DNA of 5,122 bases from Sutterella parvirubra YIT 11816 (lineage in GTDB: Bacteria > Pseudomonadota > Gammaproteobacteria > Burkholderiales > Burkholderiaceae_F). The notes under the pieces were generated by a model. It worked only from the letters and a program-made list of their open reading frames with translations, was not told the DNA's origin and made no database searches. Numbering within the stretch: the first letter of the stretch is position 1; each line of letters begins with the position of its first letter. Below, one piece after another: positions 1 to 5,122 of the stretch. The DNA is taken from positions 46,099 through 51,220 of the forward strand of contig NZ_JH605011.1 of assembly GCF_000250875.1 (NCBI RefSeq). The letters run 5' to 3'. A program made the translations under genes and the position numbers.

Positions 1-2000
1 CGGGCCGCGCCACCGCGGAGCTTCTCGTCGACCCGCCGGTCGACCCCTTGGAGCGGGCGCTCCTTGCGCCCTCAATGAGCCCCTACGACAAGCTCTTCCT
101 GGAGGCGCGCGACGCGTACCAGCGCGGCGACGCGGACGACCTCCTCATCTACCGGAAGATCTTCGTCGGGCACCCATTGGAGGGCTACCTCGAATTCTGG
201 GCCCTCGCCTTGGCGCTCAAGGCCGAACCCGACGCCCCCGACACCAACATGGCGATGCAGAGCTTCATCGAGCGGCATCAGGGGGAATATCTGGGCGAGA
301 CCGCCGCGGCGCACTACCTGCGCGAAGTGGGCGGGAGGCTGAACCCCCTCCTCTTCGACGCGATCGACCAAAAGCTCGTCTGGAATGCGGACGACGCGGT
401 GATCACCGCCTGGCGTCTGCGCTACCGGTTGGCTTCAGCCGAGCGCGGCGTTCGGCAGAAGGCGCTCACCGACGCGAAGATCCACTACCGCGACGGGAAC
501 GTCCTGACGCCCGCCATCCGCGAGTTGGGCGACGACATCGTCGCCCGTGACCGCAGCTGGGCCTGGGACCGCGTGATCATCCTTCTGCAGAAGGGCCGCT
601 GGGACGAGGTGAAGCGCGCGCTCCCGTACGTGCCGCGCCCGGAACTCCCGGCCTCGATCGAGACGCTGAACGACATCCTTGAGCGCCCCACCGTGTGGTT
701 CAACCGCACGGAAGCCGACGGGCGCCGCATTTCGGCGCGCCTTGCGGTCTTCGCGGCGCTGCGCCTCGCGCGCACGCAGCCCGAAATGGCCGAGAAGACG
801 GTGCTCAAAGTCGAAGCGCGCTTGAGCGCCTTCTGGCGCGCGCTCCTTTGGAGCCGCATCGGCTACCACGCGGTCGTGAGCCTCAATCCGGACGCGCCCC
901 GTTGGTACGCCCGCGCGGACCGCGGGGGGCTGCGCCTCAATCCCCTTCTCGTCGTCGACCGCGACGGGCTCGCCGCCTGGGAAGCCCGCGCGGCGCTTCG
1001 CGCGGGGAACTTCTACACGCTGGGCGGGATCATCGACCGGATGCCGGAGCACCTCCGGCGCACGGAAATCTGGACCTACTGGCGCGCCCGCTCGTACCTC
1101 GCGCGGGGGCTTCGCGATCAGGCGGAACCGCTTCTTCGCCGCATCGCCGGGAACACGACCTTCTACGGGAAGTTGGCCTCGGACGCCCTCGGCATCCCCT
1201 ATGCGTTGGAGCGCGTGCGCGCGAAGACGCCGACCCCCGAAGAGCTGGCCCGCTGGGACGACCATCCGTCCTTGGAACGCGCGATCCTCTTCTACCGCAT
1301 GCACCTCTACTGGGACGGGCACCGCGAGTGGAACTGGGCGATGCGCGGCATCAAGGGCCGCGACTACGTGATCCTCGCCGACTGGGCCGGGAGCCGCATG
1401 CTCGTGCACCGCATGATCAACACGAGCCTGCGCTCCGGGGATGAATCCTTGATCGAGCAGCGCTTCCCGACGCCGCACAAGACCTTGGTCGAGCGCGTGA
1501 GTTCGGCGCAGCAGATCCCGATGAGCTGGGTCTACGGGTTGATCCGCCAGGAGTCCCGCTTCATCCCGGCGGTGAAGAGTTCCGTCGGCGCCCAGGGCCT
1601 CATGCAGGTGATGCCCGCCACCGCCGCCTGGATCGCCAACCGCATCGGCATCGAAGACTACCGCGATGAAAAGCTCACCGACCTCGAAATGAACCTCGTC
1701 TTGGGGACCGCGTACCTGCGCATGCTCTACGCGGAGCTCGACCAGAGCTTCGTGCTCGCCACCGCGGCCTACAATGCGGGGCCGGCGCGTGCGCGCGTGT
1801 GGCGCGCCACGCTGAAGGATCCGATGGAGGCGGCCGTCTTCATCGAGACGATTCCGTTCCATGAAACCCGCGACTACGTGAAGAACGTGCTCGCCAACAT
1901 GCAGACCTATTCCATGCGGACCGACCAGCCCGTGAAGAGCTTCACGAGGCTTCTGGGCCGCGTGCTCCCGGCCTCCGCATCCAAATCCGAACTCCCATGA
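1..2000 (+). CDS. slt: Soluble lytic murein transglycosylase (Slt70-like), 5' end outside window
   Basis: Periplasmic enzyme that cleaves the MurNAc-GlcNAc bond of peptidoglycan non-hydrolytically, leaving 1,6-anhydro-MurNAc ends. The frame is open to the window edge (first whole codon at 3), so the TTG at 48 is not convincing as the real start; codons 3-47 read as plausible protein and a signal peptide probably lies upstream. About 665 residues are visible, roughly full Slt70 length. Most of it is the helical, Arg/Ala/Leu-rich superhelical U-domain; a linker-domain-like stretch ([15 protein letters not shown]) starts near 1270. The C-terminal catalytic domain (about 1480-1930) is very clear: IRQESRF with the catalytic Glu codon at 1551-1553, GLMQVMPAT from 1596, TAAYNAGP at 1761-1784, and the closing [16 protein letters not shown]. 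The stop TGA (1998-2000) overlaps the cca start, indicating translational coupling. Family assignment is secure; the exact subfamily and gene symbol are inferred. Confidence 0.93.
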   Translation, partial: GRATAELLVDPPVDPLERALLAPSMSPYDKLFLEARDAYQRGDADDLLIYRKIFVGHPLEGYLEFWALALALKAEPDAPDTNMAMQSFIERHQGEYLGETAAAHYLREVGGRLNPLLFDAIDQKLVWNADDAVITAWRLRYRLASAERGVRQKALTDAKIHYRDGNVLTPAIRELGDDIVARDRSWAWDRVIILLQKGRWDEVKRALPYVPRPELPASIETLNDILERPTVWFNRTEADGRRISARLAVFAALRLARTQPEMAEKTVLKVEARLSAFWRALLWSRIGYHAVVSLNPDAPRWYARADRGGLRLNPLLVVDRDGLAAWEARAALRAGNFYTLGGIIDRMPEHLRRTEIWTYWRARSYLARGLRDQAEPLLRRIAGNTTFYGKLASDALGIPYALERVRAKTPTPEELARWDDHPSLERAILFYRMHLYWDGHREWNWAMRGIKGRDYVILADWAGSRMLVHRMINTSLRSGDESLIEQRFPTPHKTLVERVSSAQQIPMSWVYGLIRQESRFIPAVKSSVGAQGLMQVMPATAAWIANRIGIEDYRDEKLTDLEMNLVLGTAYLRMLYAELDQSFVLATAAYNAGPARARVWRATLKDPMEAAVFIETIPFHETRDYVKNVLANMQTYSMRTDQPVKSFTRLLGRVLPASASKSELP

Positions 2001-3094
2001 AGTGCCACATCGTCGGCGGCTGGGTCCGCGACCGTCTCCTCGAAGAAGAAGGCTTCCCCGTGCGTCCCAAGGACCGCGACTGGGTCGTTCTGGGCGAGAC
2101 GCCCGAGGCGATGGTGCGCCGCGGGTTCAAGCCCGTGGGCGGCGACTTTCCGGTCTTCCTTCACCCGAAGACCCATGAGGAGTACGCGCTCGCGCGCACG
2201 GAGCGCAAAACCGCGCCCGGCTACCACGGGTTCGTCTTTCACGCCGCGCCCGACGTGACGCTCGAAGACGACCTCCGTCGGCGCGATCTCACGATCAACG
2301 CGATCGCGATGGATGCGGACGGGAACCTCACCGACCCCTACGGCGGCGCCGCTGATTTGCGAGCTCGCGTGCTCCGGCACGTGAGCGAAGCGTTTGCCGA
2401 GGACCCGGTGCGCATTCTCCGGTGCGCGCGCTTTGCGGCGCGCTTCCCGGAATTCACGGTGGCCCCCGAGACGATGGCGCTCATGCGCGGCATGGTCGAC
2501 GCGGGGGAAGCCGACGCGCTCGTTCCCGAGCGCGTGCAGGCGGAATTTCAAAAGGGGCTCGAAACGAAGGCCCCCGAGCGGATGTTCGAGGTGCTCCTCG
2601 AGTGCGGCTTCTGGGCGAGGCTCTACGCCGACGTTCCGATGGAGGCGCCCATCCGGCGCGCCGTGGGCGACGTCGCCCGTGCGGGCCACCCGATGGCTGC
2701 GCGGCTCGCGGCGATGACGTTGGGGATGAGTTCGGGCGATGCGGCGAAGGCGTTCCTGAAGGCGCTCCGCAGCCCCGTCGACGCGATGGAATACGCGCTC
2801 ACCCTGCACGCCGTGCGCCCGCTTCTCACCGCGCCGGCGACGCTCGTGAACCTTCGCGACTTCATGGTGCGCGCGGATGCGCTTCGTCGCCCCGAGCGCG
2901 CCGAAGACCTGATCCGGTTCGCGAAGCACCTCCCCGAGGCCGAAGGGGATCTGAAGGAAGATCTGCGCATGAAGGCGCTCGCTGCCTGGCGCTCGGTCGA
3001 TGCGGGCGCCGTCGCCCACGCGCAGACGGACCCGAAGGCCATTCCCGGTGCGGTGCTCGAAGCCCGCACGGAAGCCCTCAGGGCCGTGCTCTGA
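1997..3094 (+). CDS. cca: tRNA CCA-adding enzyme (tRNA nucleotidyltransferase), HD domain not recognisable
   Basis: Cytoplasmic class II nucleotidyltransferase that builds or repairs the 3' CCA end of tRNAs from CTP and ATP. The N-terminal catalytic part closely follows the E. coli Cca sequence as I know it: GGWVRD at residues 7-12, the metal-binding DxD pair D26/D28 in KDRDWVV, the [22 protein letters not shown] block, RRDLTINA (95-102), the nucleotide-selecting EDPVRILR (135-142) and ERVQAE (178-183). After about residue 212 only 153 residues remain, some 40 fewer than in the HD-containing E. coli enzyme (about 412 aa), and neither the WHPE-IDTG-H nor the HDLGK motif is present; the end ([10 protein letters not shown]... 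[10 protein letters not shown]) still looks like a family C-terminus. CCA addition should therefore be intact, while the phosphatase/2',3'-cyclic phosphodiesterase side activities of HD-type enzymes are probably absent. The ATG overlaps the slt stop (ATGA) and has no obvious Shine-Dalgarno of its own. Confidence 0.95.
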   Translation: MKCHIVGGWVRDRLLEEEGFPVRPKDRDWVVLGETPEAMVRRGFKPVGGDFPVFLHPKTHEEYALARTERKTAPGYHGFVFHAAPDVTLEDDLRRRDLTINAIAMDADGNLTDPYGGAADLRARVLRHVSEAFAEDPVRILRCARFAARFPEFTVAPETMALMRGMVDAGEADALVPERVQAEFQKGLETKAPERMFEVLLECGFWARLYADVPMEAPIRRAVGDVARAGHPMAARLAAMTLGMSSGDAAKAFLKALRSPVDAMEYALTLHAVRPLLTAPATLVNLRDFMVRADALRRPERAEDLIRFAKHLPEAEGDLKEDLRMKALAAWRSVDAGAVAHAQTDPKAIPGAVLEARTEALRAVL

Positions 3095-3103
3095 GGAAAG
3101 AGA

Positions 3104-3295
3104 TCAGATCAGCTTCCCGATCAGCACGATCGCGGCGAGCAGCAGAATCGTGCTCATGAAGGGGAGCTCCACGCGTCGGCCGAAGACGGTGAAGCTGAGG
3201 TCGCCGGGCAACCGACCGATCCCGAAACGCGAGAGCGTCGGGAGCGTCGTCAGCAGCACGACGAGAAGCACGAAGATGGCAAGAATCCAGCGCAT
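3104..3295 (-). CDS. DUF2905 family two-helix membrane mini-protein
   Basis: Small conserved membrane protein of unknown function. From the ATG at 3295 it has 63 residues: a first hydrophobic helix just after the start (WILAIFVLLVVLLTTL), a short loop carrying the hallmark GIGRLPGD, an FTVFGRRVELPF stretch, and a second helix (STILLLAAIVLIGKLI) that ends the protein. This order and length match DUF2905 proteins, which usually begin M-x-R-W. An in-frame ATG at 3328 would add MSGKPENSSSF and give 74 aa; I prefer 3295 because of the family N-terminus and because the upstream ATG overlaps a possible -10 box (TAGAAT, read on this strand). Neither start has a clear Shine-Dalgarno. It converges on cca with only nine bases between the stops and diverges from folB. 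No function can be assigned from sequence. Confidence 0.85.
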   Translation of the reverse strand: MRWILAIFVLLVVLLTTLPTLSRFGIGRLPGDLSFTVFGRRVELPFMSTILLLAAIVLIGKLI

Positions 3296-3325
3296 AAAGG
3301 AACTTGAGTTTTCCGGTTTGCCCGA

Positions 3326-3345
3326 CATTCTACGCGGCTAGAATG
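3326..3345. promoter_or_regulatory. Symmetric divergent promoter region (TAGAAT on both strands)
   Basis: A perfect 7-bp inverted repeat, CATTCTA (3326-3332) and TAGAATG (3339-3345), is separated by the six bases CGCGGC. Each arm reads TAGAAT outward, a good match to the sigma70 -10 consensus TATAAT (5 of 6). The + copy (3339-3344) would start folB-ttcA transcription around 3351, leaving a leader of about 27 nt; the - copy (3332-3327) would start the DUF2905 gene around 3320, upstream of its ATG at 3295. The -35 elements are poor: TTGCCC at 3318-3323 gives only a 15-base spacer on the + strand, and nothing convincing is seen on the - strand. The symmetry could instead be a protein-binding operator. 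The repeat is observed; the promoter role is inferred. Confidence 0.4.
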
Positions 3346-3377
3346 AGAATTCTTTCCCATCCAAGCCCCCTTTCGTG

Positions 3378-3773
3378 ATGTCGCCCTCCGACGAAATCCG
3401 CCTCGGCTGCCGACGCATTCTGCTTCGCGGCCTCACCCTTCCCTGCGCCATCGGCGCGTACGAACGTGAACGCGGCCGCCTGCAGAAGGTCGCCTTTGAA
3501 GCGGACGTCTGGGTTCGCCGTCCCGAAAACGCCCGTGAGGACGTCCTCGACGACGTCCTCAACTACGACCTCATCGTGGAGGCGATCCGCAATGAAGCCG
3601 CCCGCGGCCACGTCGACCTGCAGGAAACGTTGGTCGAGCGGATCGCCCGGCACCTCGCCGCGCTTCCCGCGGTGGAGCTCGTTCGGGTGCAGAGCACGAA
3701 GCTCGAAGCCTATCCCGACGCCCGAATCGGCGTCGAAACCTGGCGCCGCGGCGACGCCGCGCGCCTTCGCTGA
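3378..3773 (+). CDS. folB: Dihydroneopterin aldolase (FolB)
   Basis: Folate-pathway enzyme that splits 7,8-dihydroneopterin into 6-hydroxymethyl-7,8-dihydropterin and glycolaldehyde in the cytoplasm, often also epimerising the substrate. The protein has 131 residues from the ATG at 3378, slightly longer than the usual 120 or so. Family landmarks appear in order: [18 protein letters not shown] with the active-site Glu probably E31, [10 protein letters not shown] with Y63, [10 protein letters not shown] with the pterin-anchoring E83, and [13 protein letters not shown] with the catalytic Lys at K108, ending IGVETWR. The LQET and YPD segments resemble FolB proteins encoded before ttcA in Burkholderia-type genomes. 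A GTG at 3375 directly precedes the ATG and could also be used; neither has a clear Shine-Dalgarno. ttcA follows after 19 bases, so the two are probably one operon. An alternative name is FolX-like epimerase, but FolB fits better. Confidence 0.88.
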   Translation: MSPSDEIRLGCRRILLRGLTLPCAIGAYERERGRLQKVAFEADVWVRRPENAREDVLDDVLNYDLIVEAIRNEAARGHVDLQETLVERIARHLAALPAVELVRVQSTKLEAYPDARIGVETWRRGDAARLR

Positions 3774-3792
3774 GAAACATCCCCGCCCCATC

Positions 3793-4716
3793 ATGACCGA
3801 GAAGAACGTCATCCCCATCCGACCCCAAGCCGAGCCCGTCTTCCGCTCGGACATCCCCGAAGGCCGCCTCATGGGTCTCTCGGAGCGCAACCAGCTCTCC
3901 TTCTCCCAGCGCAAGCTCGAAAAACGCATCGTGCGCCTCACCGCCCAGGCGATCACGGACTTCAAGATGATTGAAGAAGGCGACAAGGTGATGGTCGCGA
4001 TGAGCGGCGGCAAGGACAGCTACGTGCTTCTGGACGCGCTGCGCATCCTGCGCGAGCGCGCTCCGATTTCGTTCGAACTCGTTGCGGTGAACGTCGACCA
4101 GCACATCCCGCAGTTCCCGCGCGAAGCGTTGGAGCGGCACCTCGCCTCGACCGGCGTCCCGTACCACATCGAGGATCAGGACACCTACAGCATCATTCAG
4201 CGCCTCATCCCCGAAGGGAAGAACGTCTGCTCGCTCTGCGCGCGCCTTCGCCGCGGGATTCTCTACCGCGTCGCGAGCGAGATGGGCTGCAACAAGATCG
4301 CGCTCGGGCACCATATGGACGACATCGTCGGCACGCTGATGCTCAACCTCTTCTACGGCGGCCGCATGAAGGCCATGCCGCCGATTCTGCGCAGCGACGA
4401 CAAGAAGAACGTCGTCATCCGCCCGCTCGCCTACGTGCGCGAATACGAGACGGAAAAGTACGCCAAGGCGAAGGGCTATCCGCTGGCGGCCAAGGGGATC
4501 TGCGGCGCCGGCGAGAATCTCAAGCGCCAGGAAATCAAGGAGCTCATCCGCTCGTGGGACCGTGAATTCCCGGGCCGCATCTACAACATGTTCATGAGCC
4601 TGCAGCGCGTTTCGCCCTCGCATCTGATGGACAAGTCGCTCTACGACTTCGAGCGGTTCGAACCGCGTCTGCCGGCGACGGCCGACGCGGCGGAAACTCC
4701 CGGGGATGAGGACTGA
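3793..4716 (+). CDS. ttcA: tRNA 2-thiocytidine(32) synthetase TtcA
   Basis: Cytoplasmic PP-loop ATPase with an iron-sulfur cluster that adenylates cytidine 32 of certain tRNAs and replaces its oxygen with sulfur (s2C32), with sulfur delivered through IscS. The protein has 307 residues from the ATG at 3793, close to E. coli TtcA (311); the frame is open further upstream, but that part overlaps folB and does not resemble the family. Visible landmarks: the N-terminal [12 protein letters not shown] helix, the [21 protein letters not shown]-loop (SGGKDS at 71-76), [15 protein letters not shown] with cluster ligands C146 and C149 followed by [16 protein letters not shown] (172-177), [18 protein letters not shown], and [13 protein letters not shown]237 is the likely third ligand. 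Deviations: the usual CxLCGSQ is KGICGAG here (K234 for the first Cys), and GHHRDD is GHHMDD (M175). No strong Shine-Dalgarno precedes the start; coupling to folB is likely. Confidence 0.93.
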   Translation: MTEKNVIPIRPQAEPVFRSDIPEGRLMGLSERNQLSFSQRKLEKRIVRLTAQAITDFKMIEEGDKVMVAMSGGKDSYVLLDALRILRERAPISFELVAVNVDQHIPQFPREALERHLASTGVPYHIEDQDTYSIIQRLIPEGKNVCSLCARLRRGILYRVASEMGCNKIALGHHMDDIVGTLMLNLFYGGRMKAMPPILRSDDKKNVVIRPLAYVREYETEKYAKAKGYPLAAKGICGAGENLKRQEIKELIRSWDREFPGRIYNMFMSLQRVSPSHLMDKSLYDFERFEPRLPATADAAETPGDED

Positions 4717-4734
4717 AGCGGCCGCTCAATCCCT

Positions 4735-4740
4735 TACAAT
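4735..4740 (+). promoter_or_regulatory. Possible -10 box of the CBS-domain gene
   Basis: TACAAT matches the sigma70 -10 consensus TATAAT at five of six positions and sits in a short AT-richer stretch 19 bases after the ttcA stop. Transcription would begin near 4747, giving a leader of about 55 nt before the ATG at 4802. No good -35 element is seen: CTGAAG at 4713-4718, 16 bases upstream, is a weak match. The assignment is inferred from the -10 match and position only. Confidence 0.35.
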
Positions 4741-4761
4741 CAACCTCGTTCCTGAACTCGA

Positions 4762-4785
4762 AGGAGCCGCACGGATGCGGCTCCT
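4762..4785 (+). other. Perfect 10-bp stem-loop between ttcA and the CBS gene
   Basis: AGGAGCCGCA (4762-4771) and TGCGGCTCCT (4776-4785) are exact inverted repeats around the four-base loop CGGA, giving a stable GC-rich hairpin. It could end ttcA transcription, but the downstream stretch CTTCAAC is not a proper U-run, so it would be a weak intrinsic terminator. The left arm lies within AAGGAG (4761-4766), a strong Shine-Dalgarno, and the loop and right arm contain an ATG at 4775 in frame with the CBS gene. The structure would therefore block initiation there and might act as a translational control element instead. The hairpin is seen directly; its role is open. Confidence 0.6.
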
Positions 4786-4801
4786 CTTCAACGAAGACAC
4801 C

Positions 4802-5122
4802 ATGCGCACCCGTTCTCTCAAAGTTATCGATATGGCCGTCCACGAGGTCGCCACCATCAGCGCCGACTGCACCATCACCGAGTGCGCGCTGCGCATGCGC
4901 CTCGACCACGTCGGCAGCCTCGTCGTCACGGACGCAACCGCCCGCCCGATCGGCATGATCACCGACCGCGACATCGCGATCGAAGTCGTCGCCCGCGGCA
5001 AGAACCCCGACGAGTCGAAGGTCTCCGACATCATGACGAAGCCCGTCGTGACGGCGACCCCCAACGAAGGCATGGTGACCGCGCTCGCGCGCATGCGTGA
5101 GTTCGGCATCCGCCGTCTTCCG
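4802..5122 (+). CDS. CBS domain-containing protein, 3' end outside window
   Basis: The first 107 residues of a protein that so far consists of CBS domains, modules that bind adenosyl ligands such as AMP, ATP or SAM and usually regulate a partner or fused domain. The first CBS motif runs from KVIDMAVHEVATISADCTI through LRMRLDHVGSLVVTD to GMITDRDIAIEVVARG. The second begins with KVSDIMTKPVVTATPNEGM and is cut off in MREFGIRRLP. The chosen ATG at 4802 places the CBS fold almost at the N-terminus, as in many stand-alone CBS proteins; its Shine-Dalgarno is weak (GAAGA). An in-frame ATG at 4775 adds nine residues (MRLLFNEDT) and has AAGGAG eight bases upstream, but both signals are buried in a hairpin, so the start is uncertain. 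Whether another domain follows the second CBS motif cannot be seen. The 85-base gap and the -10-like box suggest transcription separate from ttcA. Confidence 0.87.
   Translation, partial: MRTRSLKVIDMAVHEVATISADCTITECALRMRLDHVGSLVVTDATARPIGMITDRDIAIEVVARGKNPDESKVSDIMTKPVVTATPNEGMVTALARMREFGIRRLP

Noticed and set aside
435..1862. Long open frame on the - strand, 475 codons, inside slt
   Set aside because: It lies wholly opposite the well-supported transglycosylase gene, its product is a low-complexity Arg/Ala/Val/His mixture with no family resemblance, and long antisense frames are expected at this GC content.
1907..3019. Long open frame on the - strand, 370 codons, opposite cca
   Set aside because: It is a shadow of the strongly conserved cca frame; the predicted product shows no recognisable domain.
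3095..3103. Shared bidirectional terminator between cca and the DUF2905 gene
   Set aside because: The gap is only nine bases and I find no convincing inverted repeat or T-run across the junction.
3537..3560. 12-bp palindrome GAGGACGTCCTC followed by a near tandem copy
   Set aside because: It is explained by the coding sequence EDVLDDVL in folB and the local GAC/GTC/CTC codon preference; there is no other sign of a binding site.
3466..3792. Upstream extension of the ttcA frame into folB
   Set aside because: The extension overlaps folB in another frame, is Arg/Ser/Pro-rich and unlike TtcA N-termini; the ATG at 3793 gives the normal family length.
3571..4623. Open frame on the - strand opposite ttcA, 350 codons
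   Set aside because: A GC-driven shadow of ttcA with no family features.
4717..4726. 10-bp palindrome AGCGGCCGCT right after the ttcA stop
   Set aside because: There is no loop for a hairpin and no U-run; a short GC palindrome of this kind is easily met by chance.
4726..5109. Open frame on the - strand opposite the CBS gene, 127 codons
   Set aside because: The opposite strand encodes clear CBS motifs, while this product is a Ser/Arg/Thr-rich mixture without a recognisable fold.

Overview
This is a compact, GC-rich bacterial window of ordinary chromosomal genes. It holds five genes or gene parts on the + strand and one small gene on the - strand. The protein sequences (Slt-type lytic transglycosylase, Cca, a FolB with the LQET and YPD signatures, TtcA) and the slt-cca and folB-ttcA pairings point to a betaproteobacterium, probably Burkholderiales. 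Divergence from the Burkholderia-type proteins I know would fit a Sutterella-like lineage, but that placement is inference from memory. I see no mobile element, CRISPR array, phage gene, tRNA or rRNA.

Layout. From 1 to 2000 is the 3' part of a soluble lytic murein transglycosylase gene; its true start and any signal peptide lie before the window. Its stop overlaps by four bases (ATGA) the start of cca at 1997-3094, which encodes the tRNA CCA-adding enzyme. Nine bases later, convergent, lies a two-helix membrane mini-protein of the DUF2905 family (3104-3295, - strand). A short divergent region follows (about 3296-3377), carrying a perfect inverted repeat that presents the same -10-like hexamer TAGAAT on both strands. 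Then come folB (3378-3773, dihydroneopterin aldolase) and ttcA (3793-4716, tRNA C32 2-thiolation), 19 bases apart and probably co-transcribed. After an 85-base gap with a -10-like box and a perfect 10-bp hairpin, a protein made of CBS domains starts at about 4802 and runs off the window end.

How the genes relate. cca and ttcA both act on tRNA (3' CCA end; cytidine 32), folB belongs to folate synthesis, and the transglycosylase remodels peptidoglycan in the periplasm. This looks like a housekeeping neighbourhood, not one dedicated system. The points worth a second look are details inside known families: a Cca whose C-terminal part is shortened and has no HD phosphohydrolase motif, a TtcA with Lys in place of one Cys of its usual C-terminal CxxC and Met in place of the GHHRDD arginine, the symmetric divergent promoter region, and a hairpin that encloses a perfect Shine-Dalgarno and an alternative start ahead of the CBS gene. 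I found no convincing previously undescribed system here.
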